Assembly: GCA_025331435.1 (NCBI GenBank)
Contig: JAIWNI010000014.1
Location: 1-64,000 of the forward strand
Length of the DNA stretch: 64,000 nt
Source of the DNA: Choanephora cucurbitarum
Taxonomy: Eukaryota > Mucoromycota > Mucoromycetes > Mucorales > Choanephoraceae
Direction: 5' to 3'
Positions 1 through 13,722 of this stretch are shown here, one piece after another. Below the pieces are notes generated by a model. That model made no database searches. It saw only the letters and a program-made list of their open reading frames with translations, and was not told the origin of the DNA. Made by a program: the position numbers and the translations under genes. Within the stretch, counting starts at the first letter, position 1; each line of letters opens with the position of its first letter.

Positions 1-2197
1 ATTGGAGGCGGCTGCATCATACCTGGGCCACCAAAGGGAGGTGGAGGTCGATAACCAGGGCCATCGTTATTATGCTGATATGGTCTCTTCGTGTTATGGT
101 TGTTCATACGTTGTTGATTGAAATCATTATGATTATATCGATTATTATTGTTTTGATTCATCATAGGTGGTGGTGGTTTATAGTGATGTTGTTGCTGCTG
201 ATGATGGCTTCTTTGTTGTTGCTGCTGTTGTTGTTCCATGTGCCCCCCACCTCTGCCAAATGGGCGGATAGAACTTCCCCTATTATTGTTATTGTTGCTA
301 TAATTTTGCGGCTGTATGTGAGTTGGTGGTGGATGTGGTTGATTTTGGCGCATGTAACTATCCATCATGAGGGGAGAAAGAGGTCTAAAAGACGAATGGC
401 CAGGTATATCATAATGGGTTGGACGGAAAGGAGGTGGACCGGATGCATTTTGATACGAGGATGATGAGGCTGATGGTGGTATGCTATTGGAAAGTAGGGG
501 AACATTAGCTGGTCGAAATGGTGGAGGCTCTAGTTTGGTGGGCTGAGGTGCATTATGAGGCCGGAATGGAGGTGGTTCAGTGAACTGCTGTGAGCGAGCG
601 TGATCTTCGAATGATTTCATTGCATAACCATTATTTTGTGTATTGACAGCAGCTTCTTCTTCATGATGCTGACTAGAATCGAATTTATCTGAAGTCAATT
701 CTCCAGGACGCGGTCGAGTCCAAAAGCGTGTAGTATGATCATTGGAGCCACTGACCAAGATGTGGCCTACAGGATGCCAATCTAAAGACCAAATATTGGA
801 TTCATGCGCAGTTTCTTGTTCACCTATGGGCCTATCTTGACCTGTCATCCAGAACATCAAGGCACCATCAGAACCACCTGTAGCCAATAAGCGCTCATGT
901 TGAGGATGCCATTTTGCAGCTAAAGAAGTAAGGTTAATGATACTAAACGGAGATGATAGGAGAAAACTTACAGCAAATTTCCTTTTTGTGACCACGAAAA
1001 ATCTGCAGTTCCTTCATAGTTCTGATATCATACACCTTCACTAATTGATCTCGACCTGCTGTTACTAGCCAGTTGCCATTCTGATTCCATTGCAAAGCCA
1101 ATACAGTATTTTTGTGACCATGCCTATAATAACTTCAGTACACAACTCCATTCTATGAAACAAAGTAGAAAAAAAATACTCACAACGTAGTGATATTTTT
1201 GGCTGTCTTTGGATCCCACAGTTTGATCAAGTTGTCTTTACTTCCTGAAGCCAACAATGACTTATACGGGTGCCAATCAATACATTTGACGTCCCAACCA
1301 TGACCTGTTAACTGTTTTTCCTCTGCTCCAGTATTGAAATCCCAAATTTTAATTAAACTATCATCTGAACAAGTAGCAAATCGTGTATCTGAAGGAGCAA
1401 ATGTCAAATCACGAATGGCTTCTTTGTGGCCTTGAATGATCTTTAGATTGCTCATGTTGGACTGCCAATACTTGATTATACCACTATGATCACCTGTGAC
1501 CATCCAATTATCATTATGAGACCAATTCATGGCACGTACAGCTGAATCGTGGGCTTGTAAAATAGTCTCAAAGTTAAAGGTCAATCCATTCCACAAGGTG
1601 AATTCGCCACTAGAAGAACCTGTGATCAATCGACGGCCTTCTGGTGTCCACTAAATAAGAAAGTAAGCCTCACTCACCCATTGTTTCATAATTAAGTAAC
1701 ACTTACACGAACAACGTTGACAGGAAAACGTATTTTATTAGTAGAAGTATGAATGAACTTGGTGGTAACTGCATTGATAGGGTTATCTAGATAGGCAGCA
1801 GGCGGTAACAGCTTTGATATGATTAGCATGAACCCTTGATCAAACAAAATCACAACTTACATCGACAATGAAATTAGGATCAGGTCTTAGATAGCGTGTG
1901 TCTCTTCTATCGCGAATCCATACTCGTTCCTAAATAGACGTAAGTGAATGGAGTGTACCATAGCACAAATAATAGGCTCACCTGCATCCATCTGGCTACA
2001 CTGTGATTATAATCAACCGTTCGCCTTTGAATTGCTTTTCGCATGCGTTTACCGTCAAATACCATTTTTGAGAAAGGGATGTTGCCTCCACCTCCCTCTT
2101 CTCTATTCGACATTCTCATGGGACGTCGAGTGTTACTACTTCCTCCTCCATTGTTGCTCTCAGAATCCCAATTGTTATGAGACGGTACGTCCATCAT
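1..2197 (-). CDS. PFS2: Polyadenylation factor subunit 2 (Pfs2/WDR33), 3' end cut by window edge
   Basis: WD40 scaffold of the cleavage and polyadenylation factor, acting in nuclear mRNA 3'-end formation. Exons on the minus strand: 2197-1982, 1929-1861, 1811-1707, 1650-1184, 1123-972, 919 to beyond 1. All junctions are GT-AG and keep frame. The N-terminus carries the family hallmark [15 protein letters not shown] followed by an [10 protein letters not shown] stretch. About seven WD repeats follow, for example [14 protein letters not shown] and [13 protein letters not shown]. The C-terminal tail, from about position 700 downward, is low complexity: three PPPFRP motifs, then Q/H-rich and N-rich runs and PPPP tracts. 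The start could be either of two adjacent ATGs (2197 or 2194). The open frame extends upstream to 2254, but the downstream ATG pair begins the conserved protein. The stop codon lies outside the window. Identity is secure; tail function is unknown. Confidence 0.93.
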
Positions 2198-2352
2198 TTC
2201 ATAAACAAAGGAAGAAAAAATTAAGCAGAGAAAAGTATCAAGAGAAAAAATCAAGCGATCGATTAATCTTGAATTGACTATTTTATGTGTCTGAAAAAGA
2301 TATAGGAAATCCCTCTCATAGGCTATGATGCTAGCTCAAAATGAACTAAAAA

Positions 2353-3483
2353 CTATTGATCCAACCTGGAGAAAGAATTTCTATGGTTCAAGGAAGTACG
2401 CAACTGTTTTACGCCGCCCTGAAGTGACAGGTTTTCTGAGCCAATAAGGGAATGATGGACATGTTCAATGGACTTGAAGTATTTCACTGTCTATTTGAAT
2501 AGTCAATGCACATCATCCTCATGCTTCTTTTTTCATCCTCATAAAAAAAAACCTTCATGCTTCGTTTGATTTTACCTTGACATGCAACTCTAAAGTAGCA
2601 TCCTCGTCACAAACAATCATGCCTTTGGGGTGCATTTGAATAGCGGACACAGTCCACATATGATTCACGCCTTCTTCTATGCATTTGGCTAAAGCAATAG
2701 CCTATAGATATATTAATACAATAACCTCGGCAAGCAAACTTGAGTTACCTTATGAGCGCCCGTAATTAATACAACAACCTCACGAGCATCCATGACTGTG
2801 CTAGAAATCAAGTCATTCAGCAGACCAGTTCAATCTTTCAACTTCTTGAGCTTACTTACGCTACACCTACAGTAAGAGCCAATTTAGGCACTTTGGCAAT
2901 ATCACCATCAAAGAATCGAGCGTTTGCAATGATTGTTTCGTAAGCCAATGTTTTGACACGTGTGCGGGAAGTCAATGAAGAACCTGGCTCATTAAAGGCA
3001 ATATGGCCATCTGGGCCAATACCACCCAAGAACAGCTCAATACCGCCCACACGAGCAATATCAACTTCGAATTTCTTACACTCTTCATCAAGATCAGGCG
3101 CATTGCCATCAAGAATATGAACATTGCCGGGTTGAATATCAATATGCATAAATAAATTTTTCCACATAAACGAATGATACGATTCGGGATGATCGCGGGG
3201 CAATCCGACATATTCATCCATATTAAAAGTAACCACATACTGAAAGCTAACTTGGCCTGTCTTATACATCTCCACCAATCGCTTATAGACACCAATGGGT
3301 GAAGAGCCAGTTGGTAAGCCGAGCACAAAAGGTCTGTCTTCAGTTGGCTGAAATTGCCTGATGCGCTCCTTTATATAGTTGGCTGATGATAGATTAAATA
3401 TGACATTGATTTGAGAAGTTTTGTTCTCTATTACCTACAAACTCTGATACTTCATCGTAATCTTCACGGACGACTAATCTCAT
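2353..3483 (-). CDS. NAG1: Glucosamine-6-phosphate deaminase
   Basis: Converts glucosamine-6-phosphate to fructose-6-phosphate and ammonia, feeding chitin and hexosamine carbon into glycolysis in the cytosol. Exons: 3483-3435, 3382-2860, 2800-2749, 2701-2576, 2490-2353, giving a 295-residue protein, slightly longer than the usual 266-290. Family motifs are intact: [16 protein letters not shown] near residue 37, the catalytic NMDEY with Asp72, [12 protein letters not shown] with Asp141 and His143, and [17 protein letters not shown]. The residue numbers coincide with those known for bacterial NagB. The last intron must end at the first AG (2491), because the AG four bases further on gives an immediate stop. 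The gene follows PFS2 head to tail: its stop lies only 155 bp upstream of the PFS2 start. Confidence 0.95.
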
Positions 3484-6400
3484 ATCTTATCTCTTGAAGG
3501 CAACAGGAGAAAAAAAAGAAGAAGGAGGTTTTTTATTAAAGAAATCTACTGAAATGGCCCGGAATGAAACGAAACAAAATATTTAAAGTCAGGAATTGAA
3601 AATGTCAGGTTTTTTGACAGTTTCATTGCAGGTTGCTTATCAATATGGATAACGCTAAGGAAAATCTTTGTGTTTTTTTTATTCTTTCTATTGCTTGAGC
3701 TTTTATTACTACTTGTTTATCAGAGAAATCGGTGTAGTGAACATATGCCTTCTACAAGCAATTTGGCGCAGGTGATCAAATGTTTAACTTGAGTTGATGA
3801 TTTTTTGTCTGCGAAATACCTAGCAAATTTTCGCATTCATGGCCTCATCTGCTCAGCTTTACGAAATCGTCTAATGCTATGCTCAATTGAAACAAGACAT
3901 AATTCCTATTTGTAATTAGATTTACTGGATTGCATTGTATGTCGCAAACTTTATTAATTCGCGTTATACTAGATTTCCTTCACCTTTCTTATTTATTCAA
4001 GTTATCAAATAGTAATTGATGTCCAATAGCAAAATACGTCAGAAGAGATTTTAATTAAGGCCAATCGTTCGGCTGTAATCAGCAGAAAAGTAGTGATTTT
4101 AAATAGATCTGTTCCATTCAAACTGTGGTATATCTTTGGCTATCAGGCGATAGCCGCAAAGACTTTAGAGCAAGTTGAACCGTTGTGATATTGATTTATT
4201 CGGATGAGGAATGTTCTACGTAAATTTTCAACTAACTATGCTTTACATAATCTTAGGACTGTTTAGGGAACATTAACTTATACTGCTATCATATGATGCT
4301 GGTCAAAGAGTGACTTTTTTCACTGTTCTCTAATGATAAATCTTATACTTAAGAGTCGTCGCCCCATCAATCTCGCCTACTGGACAACACTTATACTAAT
4401 TTGCTTTCTTTTTAGGAACTGAACATCGTTCCTGCTTGGCAATTCGTTTTACTTCAAATTACTTCTTCTTTTTTTTCTGTAGAATTGTTGGATGTTTTGG
4501 TATTCACTTTTATTGGACAAGATTCTTTTGCTAGTGCTCTTACATTTCTCTCTGCTAACTTTTTTGGGTCCACTTCTCGATCGCTGTTTTCTCAGACACT
4601 CAGAGGTAGCAGTGTCATTTCTTTCCATATATCAACTTTAAGCGAATCAGTTGAGCATGTCTTTACGGCTTATCTTTAGTTGTCATTCGCAACTAGTTAT
4701 ATGGAGAGACTATAGCGGTCAAAGCTCTTCAGTTTTTTCCTTCTGGCGGAGGTATGTATCTCGCTTCAAAATGTAACTTGATTTCATTTCTTTCTTCAGG
4801 ACTAACAGATACTCTACCAAGATGCTTTTAGCTATATTTAGGGATATACCTAATAGTATCCACTAAAATAATTCAGCGTTGATGTTTTTTAAACTTTGTT
4901 CAAAAACATATAATTTCATCTGCTTTCTATACTCAATCTTTTATTTTCGCTTATTGTTACAATGGTTGGAGTTCTGTTATCACGTCTCATGTACTTAAGA
5001 TACCCTCTAGAAGCATTGAATCTTGTCTCAAAAGGTAATGTTTAAAGAAATTCTATTGTACATTTCCGTCTTTAATACAGGGCGAGTTTGAATTGAGCAA
5101 ACCATATGGACCATATGTAGTATTCTTAGCTACTGACTCATAAGCAAGTGAGTATGTTTGCGGTAAACTCCGTTTTCAAAACTTAATGGTGTATACATAA
5201 CCAAACAAGTGCTCCTTTACGATTTCTTCAAACATGCGATCGAGCTTCAAGTAAAGACTCAATTACAAAGATTTAAATGATCAGAGAATTTTGTCTATGT
5301 TGAAGCTCGCGTTAAGTTTCCGAATATGTAAAACTGTATGTTATAATGATGAATAGATCAGACTCGCGGAAGCGACGAAGTATACTTAAAGTATCCTAAT
5401 AGTTTTGCCACATATGCCTGAGTCCCCCACTAATAAAAAAAAAGACAAGATGACCTTCTCCCTATTCGCTCTAAAGAAGCTGCCCAATCGTTACTGCTCA
5501 AAGTGTCTTCTAGAACTTCGTATAAATCAGTTGGTGTCTATTTTTAGTAATCACTGACAGATGATAATTGGCATTGCTTCATTTTATATATATATTGACA
5601 ACATATTGTTGAAACAGTTTGCCAAGAGGATAAAGAAAATTTTCAGTACTGGATCTAGTTGTTGAGCGAGAGCTATATTATAACCTATCAAATACTGTGT
5701 TGTATGACTCAATGAAGCTTTTTGTATTGATGTTTCAGGCAACAGTTTCATCTGGATGTGGCTGAACGCAACAGGGATAAGCATAATATTGATTGATTTG
5801 CTTTATCTTGGAGAGATCCATTCCTTTTTAATTCCACAATCGTACCTCAATTAGAAACGGCCTCACCCCTAGAAGAACCTTCATTGTCAGCTACAACTAT
5901 CTCCATTTCAGAGTCTCAGTTGATCTATTGTATCGTATAAATCTTCCACACGAAAAAATCTTTTAAACTCATTTTGTCGTTTGTGCTATTAATATAGTTC
6001 ATCGAGGCAGTTTCTTGTTGTGTTATTCTTCGGTTTGACTTACTTCTTCTGTACAACTGGAATAATAATTAGCTTCACCCCTCAAGTCTTGAAGTTGTCT
6101 TGAGGTATCCAAATTCGGGTTGAAGAAGCTAGACGCTCCATTCTCAAGCATACTAGCTGAATTATGAATATAAGTTTGAACAAACTTAGGTCCTATTCAA
6201 TCTTTAAAAAGGGCGGGCTCGTTCAAGTGGTAAGGACTACTTTGTATGCAAAAGGTATAGCTACCATATATCATACTTGCAAGACTCAAATCAAACTCTA
6301 CACCTAATGAGACAAAGCTAAGAGAGCTGTCTCAGGATTTGATGTTCTCCTTCCATTCAGTTGACTTTTAATCTCCCTCAATCAATAAAGAAGCTAAAAT

Positions 6401-7496
6401 AGCTAATGTTGCACCTAAAGTTTCACTAATAGCCAATCCACCGCGACAACACAACTAAAATTGTGGACGGATTCTACTCTAGCTTGAAACGTACTCTTCA
6501 ATTTACGTTGGAGCGTTTTACTTGGTGCAAAGGATATTAACTTGTATGAGAGTTCCTTAATAAACGAAACTAACTGAGGGTAGATTAACACAATGAATAC
6601 TCAATATGATCCAAATCATACCAATTCGAAATTGTTGGTTAGAGAGAACGACAGAGTTTGAAAGTAGTGATTTAAACAAGTGGAGGAAAGAGATTGAAAG
6701 CTTGTTAAAGCGATATTGGAATCGTAGTGTTATATATCAACATTTATTAAACCTATGTCGTCTCTTTCAGCAGGAACTTTTAAAAGATCTTTCGCAGCCA
6801 TACGTTTACTGTTTTGCGACGGTGAATAAAGCTGGCACAACAGTTACAAGAATACTATCCAAGCAGGCTTGTAGTAGCATCCTCATTATTGGCAAAAGTG
6901 TTGTCTCCATTAGTAAGGCAGCTTGAGATTCTATTGTTTTTACTTAAGCTGATAATTGCTAGACAATTTGGGCTAGAATGGTGTATATTAAAACGATGAC
7001 CTTGGCCGCAACCTATACAACTACGTTGTATGTTAGTATCGCAATTGAGATTGCCACAAGACACATGGCTAGCCTTTGCTATAGTGAGAACAAGTTCTTT
7101 CAAACGCTTTGTGATCTGACACCAAAAGGAGAGGGCAAGCTGACAAATCAATACATTCAAATATCAGACAGGATGAAGAAAGAGAGGAATAAGTGCCACT
7201 CTTGTTACGACTGCAAGCAAAAGCACACAGTAATAATGAACTACCCTTCTTCACTAACGAGCAAGATAGGCTGCACAACTTCTTGTTACTGTATTGCTTG
7301 TTCTCGCAATAGTTGCAATATTTAGCAGAAAAGAATAAAAAGAGAATTGGCTTTTTTTTTTTTTCATAAGTTCAAGGACAAAGCTTTTTTGAATATATCT
7401 CTATTATATTATAAAAAATGTGTCATTGTAATGGAAATGTATAAAGCAAATAAAAAAGATTGAGTTGTTTGCAATGCGTGTATAATATTAAATTAT
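3484..7496. other. Gene-free AT-rich region (4 kb)
   Basis: No conserved coding sequence was recognised. Only short ORFs of about 60-115 codons occur, on both strands, with stops throughout. The longest are a 106-codon frame at 6606-6926 and, in the same frame after several stops, a 115-codon frame at 6978-7325 whose end is cysteine-rich (CHSCYDCKQKH, then CTTSCYCIACSRNSC). This may be debris of a mobile element, but it could not be assigned. The part nearest 3484 should contain the promoter of the deaminase gene. Confidence 0.5.
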
Positions 7497-9166
7497 TTAA
7501 GCGAACTTGAGATCGATGTTAGCATCTCTGGCTAATGTGACGATTTGAGAGAACTTGACAGCCTTTTGGGCAGCGGTGTCCAAGTCTTCAATAGCAAAGA
7601 TACGAAGACCAGACTCAGCAATCAACTTCTTAGCTTCATCAACCTTGGTACCACGGAGACGAACGATCAAAGGAATCTTGAGGTCCAAATCCTTGGCAGC
7701 AGCAATGATACCTTCAGCAATAACATCGCAACGCATGATACCACCGAAGATGTTGACGAAAGCAGAGGAGACTTGAGGGTCGGATGTGATAATTTCGAAA
7801 GCAGCCTTGACAGCATCAGGGGTAGCAGCACCGCCAACATCCAAGAAGTTAGCAGGCTTACCGCCGTGAAGTTGAATGATATCCATAGTAGCCATGGCAA
7901 GACCAGCACCGTTGACTATAATTTGGCCAATTACATTAGATCAAGCAAACAAAAACAGCATTTTGATGTACATACCTAAACAACCAATGCTACCATCCAA
8001 ACCAATGTAGTTCAAATTATGCTTAGCAGCAGCGATTTCACGAGAATCTTCTTGAGTAAAATCGCGCAAGGCAAAGACTTCCTTTTGCTTGAAGTCGGCG
8101 TTGTCATCGAAGTTCAACTTAGCATCCATACAGAGGACTATAGTCATAAGTGAGAAAGAAACATTCTAAATGACTTCACGTAATTCTCTCCTTTTCCTCT
8201 TGCCCATTCTCTCTTTTTTTTTCTCTTACCTTGGTTGTCGCTAGACTCAGACAAGGGGTTGATTTCGACTTGAGTAGCATCCTTTTCGGTAAAGAGCTTA
8301 TAGAGACCGAGGAAAGTATCAGCAGCTTGCTCTTGACCCTTAGGAGTAAAACCAAGTCTCTTGGCAAGATCCAAGGCTTGATCCTTTGAAAGACCTTGCT
8401 TTAAGTCGACGGGCATAGTGATGATGGCATCAGGGTTGGCAGCAGCAACACCTTCAATATCAACACCACCTTGAGAAGAAGCAACGATAACGGGACCAGC
8501 AGACTTACGGTCCAACAAGATAGCGAAGTAGTATTCGTTACGAGCGTACTTACGTTCACAGATGTAAACAGCGTTACAGGGCTTGCCCTCAGCACCAGTT
8601 TGCTTGGTGATCAACTTGTGACCAAGCATCTTTTCAGCAAGTTCTCTAGCTTCTTCGGGACTACAAAAATTGATACATGGTTAAAAAAATTTATTCATCC
8701 CCCAAAAAAAACTTTACAATATGAAAACTTACGTGCCGAAAGTCTTAACACCACCCTTATAACCGTTGTCGAAGGTACCCTTACCACGACCACCGGCAAG
8801 AACTTGAGCCTTGATGACAAGGTCATCGCTGCCTATAGATGCATAGTTTAACATTTTTTGAATGTATGATTATTTATCATTTCTAATTTACCAAGGCTCT
8901 TTGCGATTTCGAAAGCTTCTTCAGGAGTCTTAGCAACTTCACCTTTAGGGGCATTGATGCCATATTCCCTCAAAAGCTTAACAGAAAGGTATTCATGGAT
9001 GTTAAGGAAGCGCTTTTGTTGTTGTTGAACGGGCTTACGGGCAACCTACAAAAAAAACATGATATTTAATATAAGAAGATGCACTCTAAAATGTTGCTCC
9101 TTTTGTCTTTACCAAAGAGGCGCGTTGAGCAATAGAAGAAGCAGTACGCAAAGAGTTGAACAACAT
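7497..9166 (-). CDS. LSC2: Succinyl-CoA ligase (ADP/GDP-forming) beta subunit, mitochondrial
   Basis: TCA-cycle enzyme that couples cleavage of succinyl-CoA to nucleoside diphosphate phosphorylation in the mitochondrial matrix. Exons: 9166-9113, 9045-8892, 8832-8733, 8660-8230, 8137-7976, 7915-7497, giving 439 residues, the usual size for a precursor. The N-terminus ([18 protein letters not shown]) is rich in Arg and Ser without acids, as expected for a mitochondrial presequence. The mature part begins with the ATP-grasp fold ([28 protein letters not shown]). The metal-site region is VEINPLSE, and the ligase domain contains [12 protein letters not shown] and [12 protein letters not shown]. 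The codon usage is strongly biased, which suggests high expression. Specificity for ADP or GDP cannot be told from sequence. Confidence 0.96.
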
Positions 9167-12100
9167 GTTTAGATAAATAAATATGGATTAAAAGAAAAAA
9201 CAAAAAAAGAAGTACGAGGGGGGATACTGATTAGTTACTTATGTTCGGGGTTTCCAGCGCTTCATACTCTAAACGAAAAAAAGCGGGTAAGTACGGAATA
9301 ATTATAATAAAACTTAGTCACCCGAAGCGTCTGAATGCTACACTCCGCAATAAAAAAATTTCTCGTGTCATCGATTGGCCCCAAATGACTTTGATTTCAC
9401 AATTTCTTTTATATTTAGCTCATCAAAAAATGATTAAAGTGATAGCTAAAGACAAATACATTTGTCAAAAAGAAAAGCGTGAGAGTGAATAAAATAAGCC
9501 TTGTTTGCAGATTTGAACACTACTTAGAATTAGATCCCTAAGCTTTAGAGAGAATACTGCTTATTGATAGCAAATAATGATAATTTTTTCACATCCTATG
9601 CCCGAATTATCCCGTTATTGAAAAAACCATCAGGAACAATCTGATAAAAAAAGTTGAAGAAAAAGAGAGTAAAGGTTAGGCTTGAAAAATATGTCGCTTC
9701 TCCTTTTGTTCTAATAACTTTCTTTCACATACTGTTATTGCATCAAAGCATCCTTTGATATATGATGTCATTCGTATGATTCGTTCTATTGATATTATGG
9801 CAAATACTACACCAAACAACACTCTGTTTATTAACGCTATAGCCTGGAGCAGATATTTAGACTGAATAAGGTTACTGATGGAGGACAGCACAAGTGCTTA
9901 CTTTATCGACAATTTGAATGAGAACCAGCATGGTTTCGTCAGGGAATTTCATTCAAGTTTCAGATATTTTGTCTTCTATATTTTAGAGTTCATCTTATTC
10001 AGTGAATTAAAAGCTCAACCAGCATCATAACCCCCACATAGTGCGGATCTCCCTTTTTTTTTTCAGCTGCAACATGAACAAATAAACATTACTTCAGGTA
10101 ACTTGTCATTCATGCTCCTTCTCAAAGGACATCAAATTAAAATTCATTTGGTGAATAGAAATAAGGATTGTAATGTTTATCCTCATGTTGGGGCTCAATT
10201 AACCACTTTTGGCTGATAGAGTCCTACGATAGCATAGTTTAGACGAAAATCATCCTTCTTGCTTGTATCGTCGCTAATCAATATAGAGATGTCTTTCTAA
10301 TTTCTGTGTGCTATGTATTTTATAGTGAATTGAAACAGAATCTCAAAGCGAGCGGTATAAGAGCCATATTAATCTAACACTCTGCTAAAAAGTCAAGATC
10401 ATCTAAGGTGAGGCTTCCGCTCAACTAATAAGCGAACTGATCGAAATAATTTGATACTTGAGTCGGCACTTGAGCAAAAGATAAAAAGACTTGACTTGAT
10501 CAACTTTTAGGTACCGTTTTTCTTTGCTTTGGTAAGCAATTTTCTTGTTCATTCTATCGTTTAGGAGCTCTTTAACCTCAACCAAGAAAGATGCTATGCA
10601 TAATTACTGGTTAAAAGAAGTTGACATTCTTATTATTATCATTTTGTATACAAAAAAGGGAAGCATTATGATTTGACAGGCTGATATCTTCAGTAATATT
10701 TTAGTTGGGCTCTTTTTATGTTTCTCGGACTGACCATATAGAATCTCATAGCAACAGCATCTGACCTGCCGAGCATTAAAGAATTACAAGATATTTCCAA
10801 AACGTTTCAAAACCTATCCTAGAGATTTGGATTTTAGAGTGGTGGTTATGCTTTTCGACACAGTCTGTAACATGTGAAAGCTAGGCCAGAAGGTGAAAAA
10901 GTACAAACAGCGGAGGTAATTTTCTCTCAATACTCTTTAAAGACATCTACGACTCCTGAAGATGCTGCGTACAATGTGTATCAAGAATGTAAGTATAAAG
11001 TCAGAAACTTTTATTGCAACAGAAGTAGAAGGCGGTATGGAATGAGACAAAATGGAGCTTATGATCAGATATACTCAGCAGAGAAAAGCTATTGTCAACA
11101 AGAACAGCAAGCACTACATATCATGTTTGTAGATAATAGAGACTATGGATTCGACTCATTCATTTGAGTACACGTTCGTATAGGAAACTCATGAAAAGTG
11201 AAGCAGCATAGCATTTGTATGTCAGTGTGTGTAATCAGCAAATATAGTATGTGTTTTCTGCTTCGAAAAAATAAGTTATACATTGAGAATTTTAGAGAAA
11301 GATGGAAAAGAAAGTGTCAAGACGATCAGCGATGCCTCTGTATGTAGCAACAAAACCTGTATTCTTAATTTAGCACAACAGTTTCATAACCAAGCGACTC
11401 TCTGTCTGACTTGGCCATTAATATTTCTGCTGCATTTAGACTAATTGACGCAAGAGCCCTTGAAGCATTGAATCCTTTTCTGTAGTCACTAGATTGCTTG
11501 ATTTTTTCGTCGTATCTTTTCTTTAGACAAAACAAGGCTAGGCTCACCGCTGACAGCGAATGTGTACCTTTTGAGGTAATATGCAGCACCATCCTTTCAA
11601 CAAAGGATCAATCTGGTAACTTTCAGATTTATGTCTCCAACTGTATGAACTACTGCATTCTTGATGTACATGTAAGTATCTTATATTACTTTTCGGGACA
11701 CTAATTCTGCTTATTATATAGATTGGAATCCTCGGTTACTTTACTCTCTCAGCACTAACATGAGATAGCTTGTCAATAAGCTTTTTTGTTTTTATTGATG
11801 ATTCCCCTAAAATACTAACTTCATGCAGTTTTTTTAATGCTCAACTATCAAAGACTTCTAAAACTCCTGGTCTATAAAATGACATAGGATATTACAAGCA
11901 TTTCATGACGATGATTAGCCACATAAACTAGTAGGGCCTATACACATTATGTCATTATATTTTATGATCTTTGGACTGGGGGCAACCCAAAATGTGTTTG
12001 TTCAAACTACCCTGCTACCTTTTCTTATTTCTTAGATTTTATCTTGTTCTCAAAAATGTTACAGTCTATAGATTTGGAGTCTTTTTGCATCATCAATTTC

Positions 12101-13229
12101 GTCAAAACATAACTTCTTTCTTTACAAGCTAATATTGAAATTTGCTTTTCTACGCAAAAAGAAAATACCAGCGTGCCCCCATTCTTACTTTTAATTGCAG
12201 AAATTGCACAAGTTCATTAGATAAGCTTGTATCATGATCCTAAAGCAAAGCATATGAAAACTTTCCCACATTTGAAAATGTATCTGGTCTAAATGAGATT
12301 GGCTTTAGATGATCTTCTTTTGTGTATATCTAAGCGTCAGCCTTACTTGAGAATTTGTAATTGTGGCTATTTGTATTTCTTGTTTCATATTTGCGTACTG
12401 TGCTTTAGTGACCTCTTCATTGTGTACGGAATGGTTTTAGAGAAGAAGGAAAAAAATTCGAGGTTAAAGGCCAAACTTTTGTGATATGATAAACAATCAG
12501 TGGAGCGCCACTACGTTTTAATCTTTTACGAAACATCAAGTAGTAAAAAAAAGATAGAGCCGTTAAACATCATCACACCGGTTACATTATTCAGTGATTT
12601 TGAGCATTTCTTCAAATGTACCAGGCGAAAAAAAAGTGGCTTAAAAATCTATGAGAAAGTGGTGGCCCAAAGACTTAGAGAAAAAAACAGAAACTTTCTT
12701 TTTTCGATTCATAGGAAATCAACTTGGAGGTGGTGATGAGTTGTCAAGAAAAAGGCTAGTTTTTTTCTTTGCCTGTTGCATTTGAAGAAATGCTCAAAAT
12801 CGCTGCTTGAGGTGATGATGTTTGATGGCTCTCTTTAAATAAGCCTTAGGGAGTAAAGAAAAAAAACTAATGACAAGCTACCATATTTGGAACACCTAGA
12901 GAGTAACAACAAGCTCTATATAAAAGTTTGAATAAACCCGAAAGTAATATTAAAGCCACAAGCTGAGGTCCAGTTATATTATGTGGGCGTCAATACGATA
13001 CACCATAAAATAGACCTGAACCTCTTTAAGAAAAGTCTTCTTAATGTTGACCTCGATGTTAAAATGTTTAAGATCTAGACGTTGTCGATTTTCAACAACG
13101 TCTTAGGCTCAACAATGAGAAGTTCAAAGTCATGAGAGCCTAGAAAAAGTCTACTAAAAAAAGACTTTTTGCATTTTAAAAACAACAATTACTTCAAAGA
13201 CATGCGAAGGATTTTATCTCGATGTAGAC
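9167..13229. other. Gene-free region upstream of LSC2 and before the Helitron remnant
   Basis: About 4 kb with only short unassigned ORFs, for example 10874-11167 (plus, 97 codons), 11365-11592 (minus, 75 codons) and 12500-12736 (plus, 78 codons). None shows a motif I recognise. A TATA-like run (ctctatataaaag) lies near 12911-12925. The LSC2 promoter must lie within the first few hundred bases. Nothing else could be supported. Confidence 0.45.
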
Positions 13230-13547
13230 ATGATGAGGAAAAGTGCTACTGCTTCAAGACCCCCAACTGAAGCTCATTTAGATGATGGCCTATTAAATTT
13301 AACTAGTAAGAACACAACAAATTCGACTGTCGCAAGCTCAAGCCAGATAATCCAATTTAGACTTTTTAGTGTAGAAAATACAAATGCAAGAAGAAGACGA
13401 GAGACTCGACATGCCTATGTTGCAAATAAATTGGAAGCAATCAGAAAGCTACAAAGAGACAGAAAAAGGAAGGAAAGATCGAAGGAGAAGCCAGGCAATG
13501 TAGAGCTAATCACACTAATGAAGCCAGACAGCATAGAACTGCTCTAA
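13230..13547 (+). pseudogene. Basic 105-codon ORF, possible N-terminal piece of the decayed Helitron
   Basis: An open frame of 105 codons with a strongly basic segment in its second half (NARRRRETRHAYVANK, then KLQRDRKRKERSKEK). It lies on the same strand and just upstream of the Helitron helicase remnant. Basic N-terminal leaders of this sort are common in fungal and plant Helitron proteins, so it may be the leader of the same element. No diagnostic motif is present. The link rests on position and composition only, and it could equally be an unrelated fortuitous ORF. Confidence 0.25.
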
Positions 13548-13722
13548 AACAAAATATACGGAATATTAAAGAGAATATTGACAAAGACGACAAGCACTTT
13601 TGGTAATGAGCGGTCTTGAAAATAACGGTATGAATACTTGACACTCGTAATATCGCATTTCACATCAATCCTAAGTGGAAATTTGTTGTCGATGAATATG
13701 AGAAGCGAATTCGCCTTAGCCA

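Noticed and set aside
72..464. 130-codon plus-strand ORF rich in Leu/Ile
   Set aside because: It is the antisense shadow of the Gln/His/Asn/Pro-rich Pfs2 tail; the minus-strand frame continues the conserved protein.
6205..6260. GTTCAAGT within a locally G-rich stretch, as in a tRNA T-arm
   Set aside because: No acceptor stem, D-arm or anticodon arm could be drawn around it.
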